From Chitinivibrionales bacterium (GTDB lineage: Bacteria; Fibrobacterota; Chitinivibrionia; Chitinivibrionales; JANQEN01): a stretch of 64,000 bases of DNA. Where the stretch lies: NCBI GenBank assembly GCA_028278335.1, contig JANQEN010000063.1:18497-82496 (forward strand). Reading direction: 5' to 3'. Made by a program: the position numbers and the translations under genes. This document shows positions 51,039 through 60,030 of the stretch, one piece after another. The stretch's first letter is position 1, and the number at the start of each line of letters is the position of its first letter. The notes beneath the pieces are model-generated. The model searched no databases. It had not been told where the DNA came from and saw nothing but the letters and a program-made list of their open reading frames with translations.

Positions 51039-52958
51039 CTATTTAGTTACAAATATCTTTTCAACTAGAGTTTTATTACCAAGTAAGATCAGGCAAGTAT
51101 AGACACCGTTGGTGAGTGGAATGCTGCCTGTTCGTAAATCCCAGTTTACCCTATGGGTTCCTGCTTGAAGGGTTTTTGTTTTATACTTTCTTATTCTTTT
51201 TCCTTGTAGATTTACTAGGGATAATTGGATGGTATTCGGTTTGGTGAGATTGAGTTGTAAAGAGAGTGTGTTTGAGAGGTGATTGTGATACAAGAGAATT
51301 TCATTGGATTTAATCTGATTTTGCATAGGAATGCTAATAGGATTAGCATGGAGTGAATCTGCCAGTTTCTTTGCTGCTGCATACTTAGGATTTCGATTTG
51401 GTTTGGTTATATCATCGGTTAATCCCCAACAGCCATAGCGTGTATAGGCGCTACTGAGTGTAAACTGTGCTGCAATATTGGCCCCTAATTTGAAAAAACA
51501 GTCATCCAGATTGTAATACCATTCCCTGGCCATGCGCTCATGACGCTCAGCTTGAATTCGATTTCCTATATTGGTTGTGCTCCCACCACCGTGATCGGGT
51601 CCCCCTTCGTAAGAACAAAATCCACCCGCTAATTGCCACTTCTTTGCAGAGGCAATCCATTGCTTTCGTCCAGCCTCGTTGGTCTGCCCTGCTTCGTCAA
51701 CCTGCTGTGTTATCGAGGAATGGCATTTGTCTAAAATGGTTGAAACAGGATCTCCAGCCTCTTCGCCACCGGAAAAATAGGTTTGACAGGCGATTGCATT
51801 GAAATAATTCTTTGGAGGACCAAAGTTACTCTCAACATACTGTAACATGGGTTCAACCCACCATTTTAGCATTGGTTTATGGCTGCAAAGAATCACTCGA
51901 ACCTGATTATTTAGTGATCCTGCTCCATACACCGACTCAAAGAGTTGTGCAAGCTCCACACTTCGACGGGCATGATTATTATGCTCGTTAATACCCAATG
52001 CTTGAGCTTCTGCTTGATTGTAAAGACTTTGATTAAAGGCAGGGGCCGTGTTCCACACTTCATTGCTACTCTCCACATAGAGAGTTAGCGATGGGTCGAG
52101 CCTATCCTTAAATAATTTTGCTACATTCTTAACATACTCATCAGTAACCGAGAGAGGAATGTTAATCCAGGGATCCATTTTAGTTAAATTACTCAACTCA
52201 ATGACATACTCCCATGCTGCCCCGCCCTGTTTGTTAATCGAAGCAATTTTAACCTGTGATGCATCGGTTGGCAATTTTCGCTGTTGCCAGGTGGTTGAGT
52301 CAGGGTAGGTGGGTTCTCGACCATTGGTTCCAGTAAAACACATAAAACGAACCACCGAGAATTTTATTCCGGTTAAGGCAGCAATGAATTTATCAGTAAA
52401 GGTTTTTGTTGTATTAAGGGTATATCCTGGTCTTATCATGCGAAAGTTGGTAAACCCAGAACCTACAGGACTTGAGCCACTTCTTTTTGTTTGGGTAAAT
52501 TCGAATATGATTAAACCATGGCCAGGCCCTACCGGACCAGACACAATAAGGTTAAAGGTTGTTAGATTTGATCCAGGATCGTACGTTTCATTTTCAATTC
52601 TGCATCCAGCAATAACCTTCATTGTTGCTTGGCCAGTAAAGGCACAGGTATAGGTGCCGCTCACATCAATGCGATAGGCCTCAGGATCATCGATTGAGTT
52701 GGCCCATTCTGCAACGGGCCGGTAATCCAACACATATCGGGCATCGACTGTGGGCCATCCATGATTGTCAACCTGATTTGCAGTAAGTTCACCACCACTA
52801 CCGGCAACACTCCAGCGATAGTTTTCCTTAACAACATCGACAAAGGTTCCGCCCCGCTCTGGAAGACTTATGTTTACCCCTAACTGAGCAGTTGAACAAG
52901 ATAGCGCCAATAATAATATCAGAAAAAATCCCTTGTTTTTAATCCCTTGTATGCTCAC
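51039..52958 (-). CDS. Secreted TIM-barrel-like (glycoside-hydrolase-like) protein with C-terminal secretion-type tail
   Basis: 639 residues from a GTG with AGGAGG upstream. The signal peptide ends CSTAQ. A beta-rich N-terminal part (WSVAGSGGELTANQV, IDVSGTYTCAF) is followed by a catalytic-barrel-like region (FMCFTGTNG, WINIPLSVTDEYVKNVAKLF, LYVESSNEVWN with a candidate acid Glu, FNAIACQTYFSGG, FCSYEGGPDHGGGS with a second candidate Glu). The last ~95 residues form the FlgD/type-IX-like tail (IQLSLVNLQGKRIRKYK, LTNGVYTCLILL). Polysaccharide hydrolysis is likely; the family is not certain. Confidence 0.72.
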   Translation of the reverse strand: MSIQGIKNKGFFLILLLALSCSTAQLGVNISLPERGGTFVDVVKENYRWSVAGSGGELTANQVDNHGWPTVDARYVLDYRPVAEWANSIDDPEAYRIDVSGTYTCAFTGQATMKVIAGCRIENETYDPGSNLTTFNLIVSGPVGPGHGLIIFEFTQTKRSGSSPVGSGFTNFRMIRPGYTLNTTKTFTDKFIAALTGIKFSVVRFMCFTGTNGREPTYPDSTTWQQRKLPTDASQVKIASINKQGGAAWEYVIELSNLTKMDPWINIPLSVTDEYVKNVAKLFKDRLDPSLTLYVESSNEVWNTAPAFNQSLYNQAEAQALGINEHNNHARRSVELAQLFESVYGAGSLNNQVRVILCSHKPMLKWWVEPMLQYVESNFGPPKNYFNAIACQTYFSGGEEAGDPVSTILDKCHSSITQQVDEAGQTNEAGRKQWIASAKKWQLAGGFCSYEGGPDHGGGSTTNIGNRIQAERHERMAREWYYNLDDCFFKLGANIAAQFTLSSAYTRYGCWGLTDDITKPNRNPKYAAAKKLADSLHANPISIPMQNQIKSNEILLYHNHLSNTLSLQLNLTKPNTIQLSLVNLQGKRIRKYKTKTLQAGTHRVNWDLRTGSIPLTNGVYTCLILLGNKTLVEKIFVTK

Positions 52959-53139
52959 TTATTCCTCCTTTTTCGATCAATTGCTTCTCATTGACACAAC
53001 GCATTATGATAATCATTCACCGAACTCAGTTTCATATTTTATAGTCGATTCGCTTATGCTACCCATTTCTTTAAGGGGTACAATTTTGACTTTATTAAGT
53101 ACTGTTTAAAACCAATCCTTGTCATATGCTTACATAAGA

Positions 53140-53281
53140 GGGGGAATCAGCAAGATCCCCTGAAAGCCTTTGTTATCAGCTTGCCCATCATAGCAGGTCC
53201 ACCGTCTAGGTGGAACTGATATGATGGATGCAAGAAGTTAAAAGGCATGAAGGAGGCTTGCTGTAGGGGGAAGCTTCCCCC
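53140..53281 (-). repeat. Family A structured palindromic repeat, copy 6 (reverse orientation)
   Basis: 142 bp, inverted relative to copy 1. The apical hairpin has changed to TCCACC/GGTGGA on both sides; the outer stem CAGCAAG/CTTGCTG is kept. It lies in the divergent gap between the secreted protein and the five-gene operon. Confidence 0.9.
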
Positions 53282-53333
53282 TGAGAATGATTTCAACTAA
53301 TAATTAATTTTAATATAAACCAAATTAGGGTAT

Positions 53334-53363
53334 TTGACAATTCTATTTATGGTTCTGTAAAAA
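53334..53363 (+). promoter_or_regulatory. Candidate promoter of the 53418-58367 operon
   Basis: TTGACA at 53334-53339 followed 18 bp later by TAAAAA preceded by TG. The consensus -35 is good, the -10 weak. Confidence 0.35.
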
Positions 53364-53417
53364 CAAATTATTTTAGGTTTAATGTAACAAGTCACCTTAT
53401 AAAATAAAGGCTCTTAT

Positions 53418-54590
53418 ATGAGACTTGCCAGTATATCAATGGTTCTGTTCCTATTGTTATCGGTTGGTGTAGCCACTGATGAAATTATCTTCACCACCAT
53501 CTTTGACTCTGATAATTTTGGTGGTAAGGCCAGTCCCGGAGCATACAAGCTCACAGAGAACGGACTCTACCTCACTGCGGATTCACATATTACCTTTAGT
53601 ATACCAAAGGCCAGAGCCATAACCGATGGCCGTATTGAGTTTTCCTTTATCACCCCCGATCTTGATCCAACACTTATTCCGATTATGATCGAATCGGAAG
53701 AGTGTTTTTGCGCTTTAAAACTACGCATTGGCCGTGGTGAAATCGAGTTTTCAGAAAAGTGGCTGCGGGTGCAACAATATGGATCCAATCTTAAACAGGT
53801 AGAGAAGATCCTTGTCCAACTCGATCGTGACATCCAGACAGCTCGTATGGAAATGAAGGCTATCATTGAAATAAAAAACAACCTGCTCTCTGTTTCAGTT
53901 AATGGCCAAAAAATGCTTACCGTGGAGAACTTTATCCATGACTTTAAGGCTATTGTCCTATCATCCTACAAAAAGTATTTCGATATTTTAAATTTCAGTG
54001 TGGCTACTCCCCATAGTCAAGGATACTCTATTAACAAAGAAAAAAAAGAGATTGACCTGGTAGCGGTGTTTCGCCCTTCGCAATTTAACACAGGAGAGGG
54101 GCTTCAAAATCACCACTATATTGTTTGGGAATCAGGCAATGCTGTAAAGAATGCCCTTTTTACCACCTTTATTTCAGACAGCTTACTTCATGAAGCACTG
54201 GTGAGTGTGGGTGGCAAGCCCGGTAACAATCTAACACAAGATACCTGGACCAAAAGACGAATTAAAAAATCAACCGAGCCGGATAAACGGGCAAAGGGTA
54301 GTGTCATTGGAATCTCTGTAATTTATGGTACCCATCAATTTACACCCGCAGAGATACTTCACGAATTAAACAACAGAGCAATCAATTTTAAATTTGCCGG
54401 AAATCTTGATCTAATCCCCCAATGGCATTCGGGCTGTATTGCCTGTCTACAGAGTTGCCCCGGTGGAAAGATTGGCAATGCAACATATTCAATTCGCGAT
54501 TTAGAAAAGGGAATACCAAAGTTTTCACTTAAAACAGGCCTCCCCTTCAGAGAAGGTGAAAAGGTTCTTTTACGATTTGCAGTCAGATAA
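53418..54590 (+). CDS. Exported protein of unknown function, YdjY-like C-terminal half
   Basis: 390 residues with a signal peptide (1-20). The first half is beta-rich and concanavalin-like (YLTADSHITFSIPKARAI, GRIEFSFITP, NNLLSVSVNGQKMLTVENF). The second half contains HHYIVWESGNAVKNALF, HEALVSVGGKPGNNL and VIGISVIYGTHQFTP, which recall YdjY-type domains (the HEALL...PG pattern); it also has CIACLQSCPGGKIGNA, a possible metal or disulfide site. First gene of the five-gene operon; the next starts 12 bp after its stop. Confidence 0.6.
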   Translation: MRLASISMVLFLLLSVGVATDEIIFTTIFDSDNFGGKASPGAYKLTENGLYLTADSHITFSIPKARAITDGRIEFSFITPDLDPTLIPIMIESEECFCALKLRIGRGEIEFSEKWLRVQQYGSNLKQVEKILVQLDRDIQTARMEMKAIIEIKNNLLSVSVNGQKMLTVENFIHDFKAIVLSSYKKYFDILNFSVATPHSQGYSINKEKKEIDLVAVFRPSQFNTGEGLQNHHYIVWESGNAVKNALFTTFISDSLLHEALVSVGGKPGNNLTQDTWTKRRIKKSTEPDKRAKGSVIGISVIYGTHQFTPAEILHELNNRAINFKFAGNLDLIPQWHSGCIACLQSCPGGKIGNATYSIRDLEKGIPKFSLKTGLPFREGEKVLLRFAVR

Positions 54591-54602
54591 AGGAGAATTA
54601 AT

Positions 54603-55319
54603 ATGAAAATCATTACCCCTCTCGTTGTATTAGCGATCATTATGGTAAGTCATTCCTTTGACAAATCCTATGCTACCTATGACGCTTTTTTACAGAAGTA
54701 TGTCTGTGACAATGGGGTTGCCTACAGTAAACTGTTAAAGGATCCCTTTGTAAAAGATATAGAACGAGAGTTTTCCTCACTTACCAAAGCAGACTACAGT
54801 GCCTTTTCTGAGGAAGAGAAGATTGCCTATTTAATTAATGCATACAACTTCTTTACCATTCTTCTTATTAAGGATAACTACCCGCTAAAAAATGGTATTC
54901 GAGATATCACCAGTCCCTGGAAGAAAAAGTTTGTTCCCCTCTTTGGTGAGGTTGTCTCCTTGGACCATATTGAGCATGAAGTTCTCCGCAAAGAGTTTGA
55001 TGAGCCACGAATCCATGCTGCATTAGTTTGCGCATCAAAGGGTTGTCCCGCTCTTTTGAATCGAGCCTTCTTAGGTCGCACACTCAATGAGCAGCTTAAC
55101 CAAACAGTCAAACTATTCCTCTCTGATCCACAGAAAAATGTGTACAAGGATGGTGTCCTGTATCTTTCCAAAATATTTCAATGGTATGGCAAAGACTTTA
55201 ACAAGAAACATGGGTCCCATGTTGCCTATATTCAAAAGGAATTGGCTATAAAGAAAAAACCAAAGGTGAGCTACCTTAAATATGATTGGACCCTTAATGA
55301 AGTGGATGGATGCAAATAG
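54603..55319 (+). CDS. Exported DUF547 protein
   Basis: 238 residues, signal peptide then the DUF547 fold: YDAFLQKYVCDNGVAYSKLL, KIAYLINAYNFFTILLI, IRDITSPWKKKFVPLFG, LDHIEHEVLRKEFDEPRIHA and ALVCASKGCPALLNRAF. The conserved Asn, His and Cys suggest a hydrolase-like or peptidase-like fold, but no activity is established. AAGGAG precedes the ATG; it overlaps the next gene by 10 bases. DUF547 genes often sit beside the glycosyltransferases found here. Confidence 0.9.
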   Translation: MKIITPLVVLAIIMVSHSFDKSYATYDAFLQKYVCDNGVAYSKLLKDPFVKDIEREFSSLTKADYSAFSEEEKIAYLINAYNFFTILLIKDNYPLKNGIRDITSPWKKKFVPLFGEVVSLDHIEHEVLRKEFDEPRIHAALVCASKGCPALLNRAFLGRTLNEQLNQTVKLFLSDPQKNVYKDGVLYLSKIFQWYGKDFNKKHGSHVAYIQKELAIKKKPKVSYLKYDWTLNEVDGCK

Positions 55320-57319
55320 ATAGTCACACTCAATTAGCACATCCTGGGAGTTCAAAGAAAGAGAGAGCAATTAAATTCCTTCTTTTGCTGGTCTATGGCT
55401 TATCCTCGGCTTGTCTATTCATTCCAGGGAGAGCAATTATTGGCAATCCGCTCTATCTTGTTGGTGTCAGTGGTATGTTCCTAACCATGATTGGTCTTTG
55501 GCAGGTGGTCAAAGATTCCAGATCATTCTATTGGATTATTCCCATTGCAATAGTCGTCCGCATTTTGATGATATTTCAGTTTCCTGAAAGTGACGATATC
55601 TATCGGTACATTTGGGAAGGGCAAATCCAATTAGAGGGCTTTAATCCATATACCACCGCACCCGATGCAGAAGAACTTCTCCCTTTTCGAAACGAAATAT
55701 GGCAGGACATCAATCATAAGTCAATTCCTACTATTTATTGGCCCTTTGCTGAGTTACTCTTTAAGTTCCTTGCATGGTTATCTCCTTCGATTATCTTTTT
55801 CAAATCCATATTCACACTCTTTGATCTGGCAACCGTGGGTCTTCTATTTCTGTTGGTAAAACACTTTGGTATTGCAAAGAGACACCTACTCCTCTTTGTG
55901 CTGAATCCTCTCAACATTGTTTTTGTGGCTGGCGAAGGTCATCTGGAACCAGTCATGATATTTTGGGTGATACTCTGCCTGTATACGTTAGTAAAGCAAC
56001 GTTACCGATTGATGTTTTTGTCGTTGGGTATTGCCGTCATGACCAAATTCACTCCCTTTTTTATTATCCCCTTGCTTATTAATAAAAAGACAGCTCGCGC
56101 ACTACCCTATCTTTTTTTGCCACTGCTACTTGTTATCCCCTATCTCTGTGAGGGCATCTCCTTTTTATCGGTCCCTTCGCTCTTTACAATGGAATTTCGT
56201 CATAACGGACTCATGTACTCTCTGTTTCACCTCTTCTTTGACTACCATGTGGCTATGTATTGCTCTTTAACCATTGCAGTAATCCTCTGTGGAGCAGTAT
56301 TTCTATTGACTCCTAACCTTATCCGAGCGACAGTAATCATTACGGGAATCTTCTTACTCTTTACACCAACCTTTCATCCTTGGTACTTGTTGATCATGAC
56401 ACCGTTCTTGGTACTGTATCGCTCTTCTCCTTGGATACTACTCCATCTCACCATATTACCAATACTATTCTTTTTTAGACCCACCCTTGCAGAAACATCC
56501 CCTTGGCGGAATCGCACTTTACTTATGTTAGTAGAGTATATCCCCTTTGTCATTTGTGGGTTATACATACTTATTAAAAATATTCGACATTGGCCCATTA
56601 AATATAAAAGGCCTGAATCCCTCTCGATTATTATTCCTGTTTTAAACGAAGAGGATAAGCTTGCTAACTGTGTCCAGGCCATTGTGAATCAAAACTACCC
56701 CACAGAAATCATCGTTGTTGATGGTGGCTCTACAGATAAGACTGTAGAAAGGGCTCAATCTTTTAGTCAGACCACTGTTATACAAGCTCCACCAGGCAGA
56801 GGAATCCAAATCAGAGCAGGTATAGCAAAGGCTTCCGGTGATATTATTATGATTGTCCATGCAGACTCATTGTTACGTTCCCAAAGCATCAATCGGGTAA
56901 TGACAGCTATGCAACACCAATTAGATGCAGCAGGCGGTTCTCTCTCTGCAGAGTATGAACAACCAAGTCTCCCCTATCGATTTAATGAATTTCTGAACAA
57001 TGCCCGCACCTTGTTAACTGGCATCTCCTTTGGGGATCAAGCTCAATTCTTTAGAAAAGAGGTTATTGGCGATCAATTTCCCAATTACCGCCTTATGGAG
57101 GATATTGAGCTCTCCTTTTTGATCAAAGATAAGGGAGCGCTTCTCTTCTTTTCAAAGGGAGTAATCAGTTCGACCCGGGGTTGGAAAAAGCGGGGGTATT
57201 TCAAAAACTTTTTTCAGGTGATTTTTCTTTCGGGTCTCTATGTTTTCATGCGCAAGTTTTCCTTGGTCAAGGATCGCGGGGAATGGTTTTATCAAGCCTA
57301 TTACGGTAAAAGAGTATAG
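55310..57319 (+). CDS. Polytopic mannosyltransferase-like domain fused to GT2 glycosyltransferase (TIGR04283-like)
   Basis: 669 residues. Residues ~20-425 hold about 10-12 membrane helices with FPESDDIYRYIWEGQIQLEG near the first loop (DD/DE motif of GT-C enzymes) and LNPLNIVFVAGEGHLEP. From ~440 a cytosolic GT2 domain follows: SIIIPVLNEEDKLANCVQAI, IIVVDGGSTDKTVE, PPGRGIQIRAG, IMIVHADSLL (DxD-like HAD) and LMEDIELSF. The GT2 part matches the class often found with DUF2064 and radical SAM genes. The fusion suggests a lipid-linked sugar is moved and extended by one chain. Confidence 0.85.
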   Translation: MQIDSHTQLAHPGSSKKERAIKFLLLLVYGLSSACLFIPGRAIIGNPLYLVGVSGMFLTMIGLWQVVKDSRSFYWIIPIAIVVRILMIFQFPESDDIYRYIWEGQIQLEGFNPYTTAPDAEELLPFRNEIWQDINHKSIPTIYWPFAELLFKFLAWLSPSIIFFKSIFTLFDLATVGLLFLLVKHFGIAKRHLLLFVLNPLNIVFVAGEGHLEPVMIFWVILCLYTLVKQRYRLMFLSLGIAVMTKFTPFFIIPLLINKKTARALPYLFLPLLLVIPYLCEGISFLSVPSLFTMEFRHNGLMYSLFHLFFDYHVAMYCSLTIAVILCGAVFLLTPNLIRATVIITGIFLLFTPTFHPWYLLIMTPFLVLYRSSPWILLHLTILPILFFFRPTLAETSPWRNRTLLMLVEYIPFVICGLYILIKNIRHWPIKYKRPESLSIIIPVLNEEDKLANCVQAIVNQNYPTEIIVVDGGSTDKTVERAQSFSQTTVIQAPPGRGIQIRAGIAKASGDIIMIVHADSLLRSQSINRVMTAMQHQLDAAGGSLSAEYEQPSLPYRFNEFLNNARTLLTGISFGDQAQFFRKEVIGDQFPNYRLMEDIELSFLIKDKGALLFFSKGVISSTRGWKKRGYFKNFFQVIFLSGLYVFMRKFSLVKDRGEWFYQAYYGKRV

Positions 57320-57321
57320 CT

Positions 57322-57927
57322 ATGTCTGATAGTATATCCAGTGTCATTCTCTTTGCAAAAACACCTGAGTCAGATTCAGCTAAAACACGAATAGCAAAGA
57401 CCCATGGAAAAAAAGAGGCAGCCCGTATTTATAGAGAGCTTTTGCAAGTTACATCATACATATTACATGACATTTCTCATCACGTGGCCTTTACTGGATC
57501 ACATGAACCAGGCTCCTTAAAGGAACTTTTTCCTAGGGCGCGCTCTTTTTTTAGCCAAGAGGGAACAGATCTAGGGAGTCGCCTTTTACATGCCTGTAAC
57601 CATCTCTTTGCACAGGGTATTACAAATCTTTGTGCAATTGGTGCTGATTGTCCCTATTTAACTCCCCACGATATTAGCACGTCATTTTCTCAATTGAAAA
57701 CAGGCGTCGATGTTGTCATCGGCCCAACAACGGATGGCGGCTACTACCTCATAGGATGTACCCAAAAAGGCTTACCCATTTTTTCCGCAACTCAATGGAG
57801 CACAGCTCATCTCTTTGAAGAGACTATGACAATTATTAAACACTATAAACTTACCCATCATCTCTTAGAAAAACGTGATGATATTGATTACATGAAGGAT
57901 TATATAGCATGGAAAAATATACAGTAA
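57322..57927 (+). CDS. DUF2064 nucleotidyltransferase-like protein (TIGR04282 type)
   Basis: 201 residues with a GT-A/cofC-like fold: SSVILFAKTPESDSAKTRIAK, GTDLGSRLLHACNHLFAQG, AIGADCPYLTPHDI and VVIGPTTDGGYYLIG. It probably transfers or activates a sugar or alcohol phosphate. Two bases separate it from the GT gene and it overlaps the next by 19 bases; DUF2064 plus TIGR04283 is a known pairing. Confidence 0.9.
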   Translation: MSDSISSVILFAKTPESDSAKTRIAKTHGKKEAARIYRELLQVTSYILHDISHHVAFTGSHEPGSLKELFPRARSFFSQEGTDLGSRLLHACNHLFAQGITNLCAIGADCPYLTPHDISTSFSQLKTGVDVVIGPTTDGGYYLIGCTQKGLPIFSATQWSTAHLFEETMTIIKHYKLTHHLLEKRDDIDYMKDYIAWKNIQ

Positions 57928-58367
57928 CGCTCTGCTCTATTGTTGCGCTATTAGTTATATCACTTTTCTTTCTATCCTGTAGCGGAACCAGACCTCCCCA
58001 TGTGGGAAAGCAGAACCTCGCTCCCTGCCCCCAAACACCCAATTGTGTCTCTACTCATAGTACCAATAAAACTCATGCAATTGATCCATTGACTTATAGC
58101 ACTGACCATACCCAAGCTATGGATCAGCTTGTGGCAGTCATCAAGTCAATGAAACGCACCAAGATCATCACGCGCACAGAGACCTATCTCTATGTTGAAT
58201 TTACCACAGCCCTCTGGCGCTTTGTTGACGATGTAGAATTTCAATTTGATACAGAGAAAAAGCTCATTCACTTTCGCTCTGCATCTCGATTGGGTAAGGG
58301 TGATCTGGGAGTCAATCGTGATCGAATGGAATCAGTGCGGCACCTTTTTATTAAAAGTAATAAATAA
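57909..58367 (+). CDS. DUF1499 lipoprotein
   Basis: 152 residues. Hydrophobic N-terminus with lipobox FLSCSGT (near 24), then the DUF1499 signature CPQTPNCVSTHS, YLYVEFTTALWRFVDDVEFQF and HFRSASRLGKGDLGVNRDRMES. Last gene of the operon; function unknown. Confidence 0.9.
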   Translation: MEKYTVTLCSIVALLVISLFFLSCSGTRPPHVGKQNLAPCPQTPNCVSTHSTNKTHAIDPLTYSTDHTQAMDQLVAVIKSMKRTKIITRTETYLYVEFTTALWRFVDDVEFQFDTEKKLIHFRSASRLGKGDLGVNRDRMESVRHLFIKSNK

Positions 58368-58447
58368 TAAACTCTACCATTTTAGAGCCTATGTCAATCT
58401 GGGATATGTACTATATACCACCTCTACGCGGCTCTTTACATACGTTT

Positions 58448-59842
58448 TTACTCCACTTCACTCCAACCAATATCAGGTGCTTTCCCCTTATAGGGAGTCC
58501 CCACATATATTCCCTGATCAACAAGGCTTGAATGATTGTTGCTAACGATCGCTGGTTTTAGTAAGTTGATCATTGGTAGCGCGCCATCTTCTTTTCGAGG
58601 TTGTATCAGAAGGAGTGTATCCAAACTTTGGAAACTCTCTTTTGAAATCGAACTCACTATATTCCATGAGTTATTCTGCTCTGAAATTGACCCTTCAAAG
58701 TTATTCTGAGGCTTTAATTGACGATTTATAGATAGATTGTTTTTAAGTGAAACTTTGGAATTATTCTTCCAAACCTGAAAGTTACTCTTTTTATTATCAA
58801 AGCTGGTATTGTTAGTCCACTCCTGTTGACCTCTCCGTGCACCATTGGTATCGATTCCATATCGACGGTTCTGGACAACTAAGCAGTGCTGTATTATGTG
58901 AGCTGGTCCATCATCATTCTGACCTAATTTGAGACCTGTACCATTACCAGCAGTTTTCCTACTTCCCTTTGGATAATAGCCGTTCCAAAAGGCCCAACAA
59001 TTATCCAGTACAACCGGCTGTTCGGTTTGCCAAAGATCCCACCCATCATCGGAGTTATTCCAGGCCCTGCACCCAACAAATCGTACACCTCTGCCATGGG
59101 AAAACTTATAGGCAAAGCCATCAGCCTCTTGGCCCACATCAGGTGTGGGCTTGTTAGTACTTCTATTCATAATGACCTTGCCAGATCGATCCATCTTTTT
59201 GGAATAGGGATCAAAATTATCGTGGGAATCACAGTTTTTTACAAGAGAGTTATTCCGCACCTTTGCCCCATCCTGAATCTGAAGTCCTGTTCCCCCACAA
59301 TGGTGTATTGTTAAATGTTCAAATCGACAATTTCGCCCTCGAATTGCATACAATCCTCTGGCTATACCGTTAACTATGCTCCGTTTTGGTTGATTGACAT
59401 GAGAAATTTCTAACTCCTTGAAATGCCAATGATCAGAATCCAAAAGCAAAATACCGGCGAGACAATGTAAATCCTTGGGAGCTGCCAAATCGTTGCATTG
59501 TAAAACAGGCTTGGTAGAGTCATCGGGATACTTCATCATAACAATGGGATCGTCTGAAGTCCCACTTTTTTTAATTATGGAAACACCTGCTAGATATATT
59601 GGTGAAATAGCTTGCACAGGAGAACCTGTATTTAGAGCATAAATCCCACTACGGATATAAATAGTATCGCCAGCAACTACCTTATTCACGGCAGCCTGCC
59701 ATGTTAATAAAGGCTTTGACAGAGATGTACCAGTAAACGTATCCTCCCCAGAGGGAGAGACATAGTATACTTTTGCAATGGATAGTTGTAGGTAGCATAC
59801 AATACCTAATGCTATAAAACTCATCTTCCAATTATTTCGCAT
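58448..59842 (-). CDS. Secreted pectate-lyase-like right-handed beta-helix protein (PL9-like)
   Basis: 464 residues with a signal peptide (1-23). The N-terminus KVYYVSPSGEDTFTGTSLSK and GDTIYIRSGIY is typical of secreted beta-helix lyases; the helix coils carry HLTIHHCGGTGLQIQDGAKV, CDSHDNFDPYSKK, EADGFAYKFSHGRGVRFVG and CRAWNNSDDGWDLW, close to the calcium-binding and catalytic region of PL9 pectate lyases. It likely cleaves pectin-type polymer outside the cell. GAGGAAATT precedes the ATG. Convergent with the DUF1499 gene. Confidence 0.85.
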   Translation of the reverse strand: MRNNWKMSFIALGIVCYLQLSIAKVYYVSPSGEDTFTGTSLSKPLLTWQAAVNKVVAGDTIYIRSGIYALNTGSPVQAISPIYLAGVSIIKKSGTSDDPIVMMKYPDDSTKPVLQCNDLAAPKDLHCLAGILLLDSDHWHFKELEISHVNQPKRSIVNGIARGLYAIRGRNCRFEHLTIHHCGGTGLQIQDGAKVRNNSLVKNCDSHDNFDPYSKKMDRSGKVIMNRSTNKPTPDVGQEADGFAYKFSHGRGVRFVGCRAWNNSDDGWDLWQTEQPVVLDNCWAFWNGYYPKGSRKTAGNGTGLKLGQNDDGPAHIIQHCLVVQNRRYGIDTNGARRGQQEWTNNTSFDNKKSNFQVWKNNSKVSLKNNLSINRQLKPQNNFEGSISEQNNSWNIVSSISKESFQSLDTLLLIQPRKEDGALPMINLLKPAIVSNNHSSLVDQGIYVGTPYKGKAPDIGWSEVE

Positions 59843-60030
59843 AATTTCCTCTAAATGATTTACATATTAAAATGAATTCACAATACCCTGGATATAACTA
59901 CTCCCTATTTAAAGATTAAAATAGATTTCGGAGATAGAACATATTTATTCATGAAAACTTAATCTGACTTACTAAAAAACATCGCATTTTCATATTGCTA
60001 TAAATCCAGTGCTGTCCTATTTTTAAGAGC

